A stretch of 64,000 bases of DNA from Maricaulis maris (lineage in GTDB: Bacteria; Pseudomonadota; Alphaproteobacteria; Caulobacterales; Maricaulaceae): assembly GCF_003634045.1 (NCBI RefSeq), contig NZ_RBIM01000002.1, positions 248,001 through 312,000 on the forward strand, in the 5' to 3' direction. Made by a program: the position numbers and the translations under genes. Position 1 is the stretch's first letter; every line of letters begins with the position of its first letter. The notes below the pieces were generated by a model. The model made no database searches. It was not told the origin of the DNA and was given only the letters and a program-made list of their open reading frames with translations. Shown one piece after another: positions 8,750 to 17,197 of the stretch.

Positions 8750-9289
8750 ATGGCATTTTACCCCGACGAGCGCATTGGCCTGTTCATTGACGGTGCCAAC
8801 CTGTTTTCGACCACCAAGGGACTCGATTTTGACATTGATTTCAAACGCCTTCTCGATGAATTCCGCAAGCGTGGCAAGCTGATCCGAGCCAATTACTACA
8901 CCGCCCTCCTTGAGCAGGAGGACTATAATCCGCTGCGACCGCTGGTCGACTGGCTCGACTATAACGGCTTCTCGGTGATCACGAAGCCGGCCAAGGAATA
9001 CACCGACGAGCATGGTCGCCGTCGCATCAAGGGCGACATGGATATCGAGCTGGCCGTCGACATGCTGCAGGCCGCCACCTATCTCGACCACATCATCCTG
9101 TTTTCCGGCGATGGCGATTTCCGCTACGCGCTGGCAGCCGCCCGGGCCAAGGGTGTCCGCGTCTCGGTCGTGTCGTCGCTGAAAACCAGCCCGTCGATGA
9201 TTTCCGATGATCTGCGCCGCGAGGCCGATGCCTTCATCGAATTGGACGATCTGCGGGCGATGATCGGACGGGCCCCGGCCAGCTCGTGA
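8750..9289 (+). CDS. NYN domain (LabA/DUF88 family) putative ribonuclease
   Basis: A 179-residue single-domain NYN protein, a PIN-like fold of metal-dependent RNA nucleases. The acidic motif IGLFIDGANLF at the N-terminus, KGDMDIELAVDM in the middle and FSGDGDFRYAL give the set of aspartates expected for catalysis. The ATG at 8750 follows AAGGAT. It overlaps the downstream uracil-DNA glycosylase gene by 4 bases (GTGA), suggesting coupled translation. The substrate is unknown. Confidence 0.88.
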   Translation: MAFYPDERIGLFIDGANLFSTTKGLDFDIDFKRLLDEFRKRGKLIRANYYTALLEQEDYNPLRPLVDWLDYNGFSVITKPAKEYTDEHGRRRIKGDMDIELAVDMLQAATYLDHIILFSGDGDFRYALAAARAKGVRVSVVSSLKTSPSMISDDLRREADAFIELDDLRAMIGRAPASS

Positions 9290-9948
9290 GCGCGCCCGTC
9301 CCACCCGAAGCACCACTGGACTGTCCGCTGTGCCCGCGGCTGGTCGCCTTTCGCGACGCCATCGCCGCCGAGCATCCCGACTGGCATAATGCACCGGTTG
9401 AGTCGTTCGGTTCGGATCAGGCCCGCCTGTTGATCATCGGGCTGGCGCCAGGCCTGCGCGGCGCCAACCGTACCGGACGCCCCTTCACCGGCGACTGGGC
9501 CGGCGATTTGCTCTACGCCACGCTCGACCGGTTCGGCTTTTCGCGCGGCACCTATGCCAGCCATGCCGATGACGGTGTGGAGCTGGTCGACGCCATGATC
9601 ACCAATGCCGTGCGGTGCGTGCCGCCGGAGAACAAGCCGGTCGGCGCCGAAGCCAATGCCTGCCGCCCCTATCTGACCAGCCGGATCGCGGCTATGCCGA
9701 AACTGGACGCCATCCTCTGCCTCGGCAAGATCTCGCATGACAACACGCTGCGCGCGCTCGGCCTGCCGCTCAAGACCGCCGTGTTCGGCCATGCGGCGAC
9801 GGCCGACCTCGACGGCCCCAACGGTCCGGTCCGTCTTTTCGACAGCTATCATTGCTCCCGCTACAACACGAATACCGGGCGTTTGACCGAGGCCATGTTC
9901 GACGCTGTCTTTGCCGATATACGGGCCTGGCTCGACACCAGACCCTGA
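9286..9948 (+). CDS. type-5 uracil-DNA glycosylase (UdgB-like)
   Basis: A 220-residue iron-sulfur uracil-DNA glycosylase of family 5, which removes uracil and other deaminated bases from DNA. Visible features are the N-terminal CPLCPRL cysteine pair of the [4Fe-4S] cluster with further cysteines near NAVRC and AC-RPYL, active-site motif 1 GLAPGLRGANRTGRPFTGD, and motif 2 YHCSRYNTNTGRLT. Family members usually carry a proline after the motif 2 histidine; here it is cysteine. The GTG start overlaps the NYN stop. Confidence 0.88.
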   Translation: MSAPVPPEAPLDCPLCPRLVAFRDAIAAEHPDWHNAPVESFGSDQARLLIIGLAPGLRGANRTGRPFTGDWAGDLLYATLDRFGFSRGTYASHADDGVELVDAMITNAVRCVPPENKPVGAEANACRPYLTSRIAAMPKLDAILCLGKISHDNTLRALGLPLKTAVFGHAATADLDGPNGPVRLFDSYHCSRYNTNTGRLTEAMFDAVFADIRAWLDTRP

Positions 9949-9989
9949 TTTTCTGCCGCTTGTTTATCGTTAACGCCCAGGCGCCTGTA

Positions 9990-10223
9990 TCAAGCCTTAT
10001 CGGCGATGGGCAGGTCCTGGCCTTGACCTGGAGTGGCAGAATGTCCGGGTCCCGCTGCGCGGCAATTGTCAAACATCGAGATCGCCGCTTCGAACTTGTC
10101 ACGACAGCCGGGATTGCAGAACCCGACCACGGCGCCACGATAAATCGTGAGCGCATCCGCTGCGACCGGTTGGCCCGACCACGGACATGTCGCATTGATG
10201 ACATCTTCCAACGCTAGCGTCAT
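9990..10223 (-). CDS. small YHS/TRASH-like cysteine-rich protein
   Basis: A 77-residue protein starting at ATG 10223 after a GAAAGG ribosome binding site. It contains C13-PWSG and GFCNPGCRDKF (C36, C40), a spacing that resembles YHS/TRASH metal-binding domains, plus C53. It probably binds a metal ion, but the ligand and role are unknown. It is divergent from the GlxA-type regulator, sharing a 73-base intergenic region. Confidence 0.65.
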   Translation of the reverse strand: MTLALEDVINATCPWSGQPVAADALTIYRGAVVGFCNPGCRDKFEAAISMFDNCRAAGPGHSATPGQGQDLPIADKA

Positions 10224-10296
10224 CGCGTTAACCTTTCGTCCTGTTTCCAACTGTTTCTGCTGGATAAGCTGGCGGGACAATGGCATAAATGACCAC

Positions 10297-11304
10297 ATGC
10301 TCCCCTTTTCTGCCAAACCGCAACAAATCGAAAGCTGCATCGCATTTCTCACCTATCCGGGTGTGAAACTGCTGGATGTGACTGGTCCGTTGCAGGTGTT
10401 CGAGGACGCCAACCAATTGCTTGGCCGGGCCGCTTATTCGACGCCGATTGCATCCTATTATGGTGGCCCGATCGAGACCGATGCCGGTGTGCTGCTCAAC
10501 ACACGTCGCCTGGCGGGTGTCGGACTGGACGAGTCCGACACGCTGATGATCGCGGGCGGCGGCGGTGTGCATACCGCCTGTCGCGATACCCGCCTGGTGC
10601 AAGCGATCCAGCGCGCGGCAGAAAAGGCCGGACGCGTCTCATCAACCTGTACCGGCGCCTTCCTGCTGGGTGCGGCCGGCCTGCTCGATGGCAAGCGCGC
10701 CGTCACCCATTGGCGCCATTGCGGGCAGTTGGCGGACAACTATCCCGATTGCGACGTCGATCCCGATCCCATCTTCATTGAAGACGGGCGGGTCTGGACC
10801 TCGGCCGGTGTCACCGCCGGCATCGACCTCGCCCTGGCGATGGTCGAACGCGATCACGGTCGCGAGCTGGCGCTGGAACTGGCACGCTCACTCCTGGTCT
10901 ATGTCAAACGCCCCGGCGGCCAGTCACAATTCTCCGAGGCGCTGAAACAGCAAAAACGCTCGGCGACCGGCCGGTTCGACGCCCTGCATTTCTGGATGAA
11001 GGACAATCTGACCGCCGATCTCAAGGTCGAAGCCCTCGCCGAACGCTCCGGCATGAGCCCGCGCAATTTCGCGCGTCTCTACACCGAAGATACCGGCATG
11101 ACGCCGGCCCGCGCCGTCGAGCAATTCCGGGTCGATGCGGCCCGTGCGATGCTGGAAAACCCCAATGTCTCGATCAAGACCGTCGCCAACCAGACCGGCT
11201 TTGGTAATGACGAGCGCATGCGGCGCTCCTTCGCCCGCCTGATCGGCGTGACACCGCAGGCTTATCGCGAACGCTTCGCGGTCGAGGTCACTGACTTGGT
11301 CTGA
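10297..11304 (+). CDS. GlxA-family transcriptional regulator (DJ-1/PfpI plus AraC HTH)
   Basis: A 335-residue regulator. Residues about 10-195 form a DJ-1/PfpI-like class I glutamine-amidotransferase fold with STCTGAFLLGAAGLL at the nucleophile elbow. Residues about 225-330 form an AraC double helix-turn-helix (LAERSGMSPRNFARLYTEDTG and IKTVANQTGFGNDERMRRSF). Such proteins sense small amides or quaternary amines. The ATG at 10297 is preferred; earlier in-frame starts overlap the divergent gene. The target is unknown, though the divergent cysteine-rich gene is a candidate. Confidence 0.87.
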   Translation: MLPFSAKPQQIESCIAFLTYPGVKLLDVTGPLQVFEDANQLLGRAAYSTPIASYYGGPIETDAGVLLNTRRLAGVGLDESDTLMIAGGGGVHTACRDTRLVQAIQRAAEKAGRVSSTCTGAFLLGAAGLLDGKRAVTHWRHCGQLADNYPDCDVDPDPIFIEDGRVWTSAGVTAGIDLALAMVERDHGRELALELARSLLVYVKRPGGQSQFSEALKQQKRSATGRFDALHFWMKDNLTADLKVEALAERSGMSPRNFARLYTEDTGMTPARAVEQFRVDAARAMLENPNVSIKTVANQTGFGNDERMRRSFARLIGVTPQAYRERFAVEVTDLV

Positions 11305-11318
11305 ACGGCGATGTGCGG

Positions 11319-11789
11319 CTAGCCGTAATTCTTCATCAGCCGCGACTTCTGCTTGTTCCACTCGCGATCCTTGATCGTCTGGCGCTTGTCGACGTTCTTT
11401 TTCCCCGTCGCCAACCCGATCTGGAGCTTGGCCAGGCCGCGCCCGTTGAAATAGAGACGCAAGGCGACAATCGTTCGGCCCTGCTGCGTCGCTGCACCGG
11501 TAAGCTTGGCAATTTCCTTGGCCTTCAACAGGAGTTTGCGGTGCCGTTTGGGCTCGTGGTTGAAACGGTTGGCCGGCCCGTAGGGCGGGATGTCGGCATT
11601 GATCAGCCACAACCCCTCCCGCTCCGGGCTGACATAGCTCTCGGCGATATTGGCGCGGCCCTCGCGCAGGGATTTGACCTCCGACCCCATCAGCATCAGG
11701 CCGGCTTCGAAGGTCTCTTCAATCTCATAGTCAAAACGGGCGCGCCGGTTAACGGCGACAGGTCCGGTCTCGGATTTCGGTTTGCTCAT
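11319..11789 (-). CDS. smpB: SsrA-binding protein SmpB
   Basis: SmpB binds tmRNA and delivers it to stalled ribosomes for trans-translation. The 156-residue protein has the expected [20 protein letters not shown] start, the [19 protein letters not shown] motif and the basic tail [17 protein letters not shown]. It sits 11 bases after dapA, the common alphaproteobacterial arrangement. Confidence 0.96.
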   Translation of the reverse strand: MSKPKSETGPVAVNRRARFDYEIEETFEAGLMLMGSEVKSLREGRANIAESYVSPEREGLWLINADIPPYGPANRFNHEPKRHRKLLLKAKEIAKLTGAATQQGRTIVALRLYFNGRGLAKLQIGLATGKKNVDKRQTIKDREWNKQKSRLMKNYG

Positions 11790-11800
11790 GGCGCTTTCAA

Positions 11801-12682
11801 TCAGGCCTGGTCAAGCAGGCCGGCATGGACGAGCGCTGCCCTCACCGCCGCGTTCGAGGCCTCATTCGGCTCGGTCATTGGCAGGCGCAGCTCAGTATTC
11901 ATGACACCCAGCACCGACATGGCATATTTCGTCGGCCCGGGGCTGGAGGAGGTGAACAGCGCGTGATGCAGTGGCATCAGGCGGTCATTGAGCGTCCGCG
12001 CTGCCTCCCAGTCTCCGGCCAATGTGGCGTCCTGGAACTGCGCACACAAGTCCGGCGCCACATTCGAGGTCACCGAGATCGCACCGACACCGCCGGTCGC
12101 GTTGAAGCCGAGCGCCGACGGGTCATCGCCGGACAACTGCACGAAATCCGCGCCGGCAAGGCGCCGATGGGCCGATACGCGCGCCATGTCGCCCGTCGCG
12201 TCCTTGATGCCGACCACCCGCTCCAGCTGCGCGATCCGGGCCACAGTCTCGGCCAGGATATCGACCACGGTGCGACCGGGCACATTATACAGCACGATCG
12301 GCAGATCGACGGCGTCGTGGATAGCCTTAAAGTGCTGGTAGAGGCCTTCGGCATTCGGCTTGTTGTAATAGGGCGCGACCACCAGGCCGGCATCGGCGCC
12401 GATCTCCTTGGCACGGCGCTGGTTCTCGATCGCGACGGCAGTGTTGTTGGACCCCGTTCCCGCAATGACCGGCACCCGGCCAGCGGCGGTCTCGACCACG
12501 ATCTCGACGACGCGCATGTGTTCTTCAAAGGTCAGCGTGGCGCTTTCCCCGGTTGTGCCGCAGGGGACTAGGCCATGCGTACCGGCAGCAATCTGGCGCT
12601 CGGCCAGCGCCGCGACAGCAGCCTCGTCAACGGCCCCATTCTTGAATGGGGTGACAAGCGCAGTAATGGACCCTTTGAACAT
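11801..12682 (-). CDS. dapA: 4-hydroxy-tetrahydrodipicolinate synthase
   Basis: DapA condenses pyruvate with aspartate semialdehyde at the branch to lysine and meso-diaminopimelate. The 293-residue barrel shows [23 protein letters not shown], the NVPGRT motif and the Schiff-base lysine in [10 protein letters not shown]. It lies upstream of smpB and divergent from the lytic transglycosylase, both linked to cell-wall metabolism. Confidence 0.96.
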   Translation of the reverse strand: MFKGSITALVTPFKNGAVDEAAVAALAERQIAAGTHGLVPCGTTGESATLTFEEHMRVVEIVVETAAGRVPVIAGTGSNNTAVAIENQRRAKEIGADAGLVVAPYYNKPNAEGLYQHFKAIHDAVDLPIVLYNVPGRTVVDILAETVARIAQLERVVGIKDATGDMARVSAHRRLAGADFVQLSGDDPSALGFNATGGVGAISVTSNVAPDLCAQFQDATLAGDWEAARTLNDRLMPLHHALFTSSSPGPTKYAMSVLGVMNTELRLPMTEPNEASNAAVRAALVHAGLLDQA

Positions 12683-12827
12683 GTTTCATTCCCGGATACG
12701 GCCAAATCAGCGCGCGACCATATCGACCGCGTCGCACACGGCCAAGTGTTCTTGTCAAGGCTGGACAGGCGACAGGATTTGCTGTGATGATATGCGTCCC
12801 AGTCGATCAGAGAGTGTCCCGTTTGCC

Positions 12828-14888
12828 ATGATCGCACGTTGCCTTGCCGCGCTTGTGTTGATTGCCGTTTCGGTTCCCGCCGATGCGCAGATTCCGACGC
12901 CTCGTATCCGTCCGGAACCGCTGAATTTTTCGCAATATCTCTCGGATGCGGACTTTACCCGTTTCCGCGAAGGTCTTGATGCTGCCGACGATGAGGACTG
13001 GCAGCGTGTGCGCGAGCTGCGCCTGGAACTGACCGACACGGCTGCGCGCGACATCCTGTTGTGGCGGATCGCCCTGGGCGATGCCCGCTCCAGTTTTCTC
13101 GAACTCGACCTCGCCCTGAGCGAACTCGACAATTGGCCGCGCGACAGTTTCATCCGCTCCGAGGCCGAGTCGAAGATTTCCACATCCGGCCTGACAGCCC
13201 CCTTCATCGTGTCCTGGTTTGAAGACACGCCACCGACCACCGGGCGCGGCAGTATCAGCTATGCCGAAGCGCTGATCGGGGTCGGACGTGTCAGTGAAGG
13301 CGAGAACCTGCTGCGCGAGACCTGGCGGTCAAGCTATCTGGCCAGCACGGTGCAAAGCGACACCTATCAACGTCATAGCGACCTGTTCACCGAAGAGGAC
13401 CACATGGCCCGGATCGACTATCTGATCTGGTCCAACCAACGCACCTTGGCGCGCCGCGTCCTTCCGCTCCTGTCCGGCAGTAATCGCGATCTGGCCGATG
13501 CCCGCCTGCGCCTTGCCGGTCGACAAAGCGGTGTTGATCGCGCCGTCAACCGTATTCCGGCCAGCCTGTCCAACGACCCCGGACTGGTCTTTGAACGGGC
13601 ACGTTGGCGCCGCCGTTCGGGGATGCGGGATTCAACCCTGCCGCTGCTGCTGCAACTGCCCGACAGCCACACTGATGTCACTGCGCTCGAACTGATGTGG
13701 ACCGAGCGCAAGCTGATGATCCTGACGCTGATCCGCGACCAGGAGTTCGACACGGCCTACCAGCTGGCGCGCGCCCATGGCATGAATTCCGGCGCCGATT
13801 TCGCCGACGCCGAATTCCTTGCCGGCTGGCTCGCCCTGGTCCATCTCGACCGGGCCGACGATGCCCTCGCCCATTTCACCCGGCTGCGCGACAATGTCTC
13901 CACCCCGGTCAGCCAGTCGCGCGGTTCCTACTGGATGGCACGCGCGCTCGACACGCTTGGCCGCTCTGACGAAGCCGCCGTTCTCTATGCTGAAGCCGGT
14001 CAGCATTCGACGGCCTATTACGGCCAGATCGCACTGACGCAGCTGACCGATACCAGCGGCCAACTCAGCCTGGAGCGCGATCCGGAACCGACGCCTGAAA
14101 CCATTGTGCGTTTCGAAGCGCGGCCCCTGGTGCGCGCCATGCGCCTGCTCGCCGAACAGAATGAGGAATATTATTTCCGCCTGTTCAGCTATCGCCTGGA
14201 CGACCAGCTGACCGATCCGCAAGAAGCCGTGTTGCTGTCGCGCCTGGCCAGCAATTATCTCTATCTGCGTCAATCGGTGCGCGCCGCCAAGGCCGCCCGC
14301 CTGCGCGGCATCATTCTGCCGCAGAGCGCCTATCCGACCATCACCTTGCCGCCGCAAACCAATGCCCGCGCCCAACGCCCGGAAGACGCCCTCACCCTGT
14401 CCATCATCCGGCAGGAAACCGAGTTCGGGCAGCACGCCATCTCCGGTGCCGGTGCCCGCGGCATGATGCAGCTGATGCCGGGTACAGCCCGGGCAACAGC
14501 CCGCGACCTGGGCGAAACCTATCGCTTCAACTGGTTGACCGATGATCTCGACTATAATCTCACCCTCGCCATGCACCATCTGGCCGAGGTTGTGGATGAT
14601 TATGACGGCTCCTATGTGATCGCCTTGGCCGCCTATAATGCCGGCGCGCACCGGGCCAATCGCTGGATCCGGGATTATGGCGATCCGCGCGACCCCGATG
14701 TCGACCCGGTCGACTGGGTTGAGAGCATCCCCTTCTCGGAGACCCGCAATTACGTGCAGCGCGTGATGGAAAACCTGCAGGTCTACCGCTCGCGTCTGAA
14801 TGACGACGCAGCGGTGCCGCTATTGATCGAGGATGATTTGCAACGCGGCGGCATGCCGGTACGGATCATGGTCGACCCGGACGAGTAG
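12828..14888 (+). CDS. soluble lytic murein transglycosylase (Slt70 type)
   Basis: A periplasmic, 686-residue lytic transglycosylase that cleaves the glycan strand of peptidoglycan to form 1,6-anhydromuropeptides. It has a signal peptide (MIARCLAALVLIAVSVPADA), a long superhelical region of repeats to about residue 500, and a C-terminal catalytic domain with the glutamate E530 in IIRQETEFG, then GARGMMQLMPGTA and IALAAYNAG. An in-frame ATG at 12792 would add 12 residues before the signal peptide; neither start has a strong ribosome binding site. Confidence 0.92.
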   Translation: MIARCLAALVLIAVSVPADAQIPTPRIRPEPLNFSQYLSDADFTRFREGLDAADDEDWQRVRELRLELTDTAARDILLWRIALGDARSSFLELDLALSELDNWPRDSFIRSEAESKISTSGLTAPFIVSWFEDTPPTTGRGSISYAEALIGVGRVSEGENLLRETWRSSYLASTVQSDTYQRHSDLFTEEDHMARIDYLIWSNQRTLARRVLPLLSGSNRDLADARLRLAGRQSGVDRAVNRIPASLSNDPGLVFERARWRRRSGMRDSTLPLLLQLPDSHTDVTALELMWTERKLMILTLIRDQEFDTAYQLARAHGMNSGADFADAEFLAGWLALVHLDRADDALAHFTRLRDNVSTPVSQSRGSYWMARALDTLGRSDEAAVLYAEAGQHSTAYYGQIALTQLTDTSGQLSLERDPEPTPETIVRFEARPLVRAMRLLAEQNEEYYFRLFSYRLDDQLTDPQEAVLLSRLASNYLYLRQSVRAAKAARLRGIILPQSAYPTITLPPQTNARAQRPEDALTLSIIRQETEFGQHAISGAGARGMMQLMPGTARATARDLGETYRFNWLTDDLDYNLTLAMHHLAEVVDDYDGSYVIALAAYNAGAHRANRWIRDYGDPRDPDVDPVDWVESIPFSETRNYVQRVMENLQVYRSRLNDDAAVPLLIEDDLQRGGMPVRIMVDPDE

Positions 14889-14904
14889 ACGGAGCGCCCA
14901 CAGG

Positions 14905-15639
14905 TCAAACCAGCAGATCATTGCCATCCAGCGAGGACGCGAACGCGTCCTTCGGCAGCAGGCTGAATGGCGTGCCAGTCCGTCTGGCCGACAGGATCCG
15001 GTCGCATCGGAACACACGCGACGCGTCCCGGAGATGATCGAAGGCGACCACATACCAGACCGGGTATTTCAGCAGGAGATAGTGAGGCTCGATCTGCCGG
15101 ACGGACGCCTTGCCGTCTTCGCGCCGGTATTTGATCGCCAGAATTTCCTGATCCAGGAAAGCCTGATGCAGGGCCTGCACAACGCTTTTCGGCGGTGCAG
15201 CAACACCCGACTGGACATAGGTAGAGGCCGTATCGCCAATCAGGATTCGGGACTTCATCCGGGTCACCTTGTGGCGTTTGTCCGGAGAGAAGGACGCCAC
15301 AAGCTGTCGCCGCACCGATCCCAAACTGGCCAGAAACATCGGCGAGCGCATCTGTTCGGACACCTCGATGCTGATGAGCAGGTCGACAGCTTCGGCATAG
15401 GACAGGTTCAACCGGCCGATACCCCAATTGCGGTCAAGCCGCACGCCGCCACCGCGCCCGCGGTCCGCGTCGATGGGCAGCCCCTGCTCGCGCATGAGCA
15501 ACAAGTCGCGGGCAATCGTGCGCTCGCTGACACCGTGCTGCCGAGCGAGATCCCCGACCGTGCACAGGCCGTCCTGCTTCAGCTGAACGGCCAGCATGTC
15601 GATCCGCCGCAGCCTGTCTTTCGAATTCGAACGCGCCAT
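14905..15639 (-). CDS. YafY-type WYL-domain transcriptional regulator
   Basis: A 244-residue DeoR-like regulator. An N-terminal HTH_11 domain (LCTVGDLARQHGVSERTIARDL) is followed by a WYL ligand-binding domain (ALHQAFLDQEILAIKYRR, PVWYVVAFDHLRDASRVFRCDRI). It is divergent from the VOC gene and has a 25-base near-palindrome starting 6 bases upstream of its ATG, the likely operator for autoregulation and for control of the neighbour. The ligand is unknown. Confidence 0.9.
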   Translation of the reverse strand: MARSNSKDRLRRIDMLAVQLKQDGLCTVGDLARQHGVSERTIARDLLLMREQGLPIDADRGRGGGVRLDRNWGIGRLNLSYAEAVDLLISIEVSEQMRSPMFLASLGSVRRQLVASFSPDKRHKVTRMKSRILIGDTASTYVQSGVAAPPKSVVQALHQAFLDQEILAIKYRREDGKASVRQIEPHYLLLKYPVWYVVAFDHLRDASRVFRCDRILSARRTGTPFSLLPKDAFASSLDGNDLLV

Positions 15640-15644
15640 CCAAC

Positions 15645-15669
15645 AAATAAGACATAAAATGTCCTATTT
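15645..15669. promoter_or_regulatory. inverted-repeat operator between the WYL regulator and VOC gene
   Basis: AAATAAGACAT and ATGTCCTATTT, separated by AAA, form an 11-base inverted repeat with one mismatch. It lies in the divergent intergenic region, next to the regulator start. This is the best candidate binding site for the WYL protein at 14905-15639. Binding is inferred. Confidence 0.65.
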
Positions 15670-15727
15670 GGCGATACACCTCGGGTCAGACACCAGGACG
15701 GTGCCTTGGCAGACAGGAGCGCAAGAC

Positions 15728-16084
15728 ATGCAAATGAATTATTTCGTCGTCGGCACGAACGACAAGGACGCCGCGACCCGGTTTTATGACTCGTTTTTCA
15801 AGGAGTTCGGCATCAATCAGGTGAAGTCGAATGACAGGATGACCTACTGGCAGAGCGACAGCTTTGCCTTTGCAGTCGCCACCCCGTTCGATGAACAACC
15901 CGCAACCCATGGCAATGGGACCATGGTCGGTTTCGCGCTCGGATCCGTCGACGCCGTGAAACGTCTCCACAGCAAGGTCCTTGAGCTGGGTGGCCGCTGC
16001 GAGGGTGAACCCGGCGAGCGCGGACCGATGTTTTCAGCCTATGTTCGGGACCTCGACAACAACAAGCTTTGCTTCTCCGCTTGA
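15728..16084 (+). CDS. VOC-family (glyoxalase/dioxygenase fold) protein
   Basis: A 118-residue single VOC domain (NYFVVGTNDKDAATRFYDSFF at the start, then GFALGSVDAVKRLH and AYVRDLDNNKLCF). Family members act on small substrates or bind antibiotics; this one has no assigned substrate. The ATG at 15728 follows a good AGGAG. A frame open from 15596 would cross the operator and is rejected. It is likely controlled by the divergent WYL regulator. Confidence 0.83.
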   Translation: MQMNYFVVGTNDKDAATRFYDSFFKEFGINQVKSNDRMTYWQSDSFAFAVATPFDEQPATHGNGTMVGFALGSVDAVKRLHSKVLELGGRCEGEPGERGPMFSAYVRDLDNNKLCFSA

Positions 16085-16102
16085 GGCTGTCAGGCGGCGG
16101 AG

Positions 16103-16474
16103 TCAGTCCGCCGCATCCTCGCCGGTCACCAGTTTCGGGATCGAGCTGATCGCGAAGATCGCCGCCAGCACGCCAGTCAGACCGATCAGGCCACGTTGCA
16201 GGATGAAGAGTTCGCCCATCGTCACCGCCGCCCAAATCGCGGCGGCGGCCCAACCGCCGGTGATGAGAATGATCACCAGGGACTTCACCCGCACACTTAC
16301 ATTAGCCAGCAAGGTCAGCACACCCAGTGCCAGGAAAGCGGTCCCGATTTCGCGATGGAGCGGCATGCGGTCGGCAATGTCGAGCAGACCGGCACGGATC
16401 ACCACACCGACGGCAATGAGAGCGCCCCCGGCAAGCGTGATGCCGATCCGGTCCATGATCGAAAGACGAGCCAT
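16103..16474 (-). CDS. small four-helix integral membrane protein, unknown function
   Basis: About 123 residues from ATG 16474 (earlier starts at 16489 or 16531 are possible; no clear ribosome binding site). Four hydrophobic segments are visible: ITLAGGALIAVGVVIRAGLL, TAFLALGVLTLLANV, LVIILITGGWAAAAIWAAV and LIGLTGVLAAIFAIS. No family is recognised. It is downstream of, and on the same strand as, the HTH membrane regulator at 16543. Confidence 0.65.
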   Translation of the reverse strand: MARLSIMDRIGITLAGGALIAVGVVIRAGLLDIADRMPLHREIGTAFLALGVLTLLANVSVRVKSLVIILITGGWAAAAIWAAVTMGELFILQRGLIGLTGVLAAIFAISSIPKLVTGEDAAD

Positions 16475-16542
16475 GCAATCTGTTAGCATAGCTCGTCGCG
16501 AAACAGGTGAAAATTCGGCGCGATTATCCAATCACCAGCAAT

Positions 16543-16986
16543 TCAGTGCTGTTCCTGGTATCGGGTCACGATGTCCAACAGGACAACCGGGAAGGCGTGC
16601 CCGACGATTCCCACCGTCCACCAGATCATCGGCCACTTCATTGTGAAACCGCCCATGCCGAGACTGATCCCCGCGAAAATCACCATGCCGAGCACATAGC
16701 TGGCCAGATGTATCCAGAAGGACAGCTGCAGCGCCGCCCGCCCCTTGGCTTTATGTTGCCGAATCCGCTCGACGGCCTCCGCTTCCGGGTCGACACACAA
16801 CGCCAGCGCCTCGACATTGAACGCCGCTGCCAGCGCCATCAGCGAGTCGCGGGAGGCCGGCTCGCCATTCTCGATACGCTGGACGGTGCGCAGCCCGATC
16901 CCGGCCAGCTCGGCGAGGTGTTCCTGTGACCAATGACGCTCCTCGCGCCAGCGTTTGATTTTGGCGGCGTCTGCCTTGAAAGCCAT
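16543..16986 (-). CDS. XRE-family HTH protein with 2TM domain
   Basis: A 147-residue protein. The N-terminal Cro/CI-type HTH (KIKRWREERHWSQEHLAELA, LRTVQRIENG) is followed by two membrane helices (HLASYVLGMVIFAGISLGM and WWTVGIVGHAFPVVLLDIV). This is the 2TM-domain architecture of membrane-tethered regulators. The ATG at 16986 has an AGGAG 7 bases upstream. Target genes are unknown. Confidence 0.82.
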   Translation of the reverse strand: MAFKADAAKIKRWREERHWSQEHLAELAGIGLRTVQRIENGEPASRDSLMALAAAFNVEALALCVDPEAEAVERIRQHKAKGRAALQLSFWIHLASYVLGMVIFAGISLGMGGFTMKWPMIWWTVGIVGHAFPVVLLDIVTRYQEQH

Positions 16987-17197
16987 GCTCGTCTCCTGAA
17001 AGGCTGTGCAATCCGATTGGCTCGAAAAACCAGACCGACCGCCGGCTGGCCACGCCAGACATGCGTCACCGACACGCCAAAGCCCCGCCATCATGCCGCC
17101 AAGGCGCCGAAAAGCACAAACTCACTGCCAAGAGTGTTGCGGACGGTCGGTCGGGCAATGTTCACACCGTTTGGCCGGCAATTGCAGCGCTGAACCG

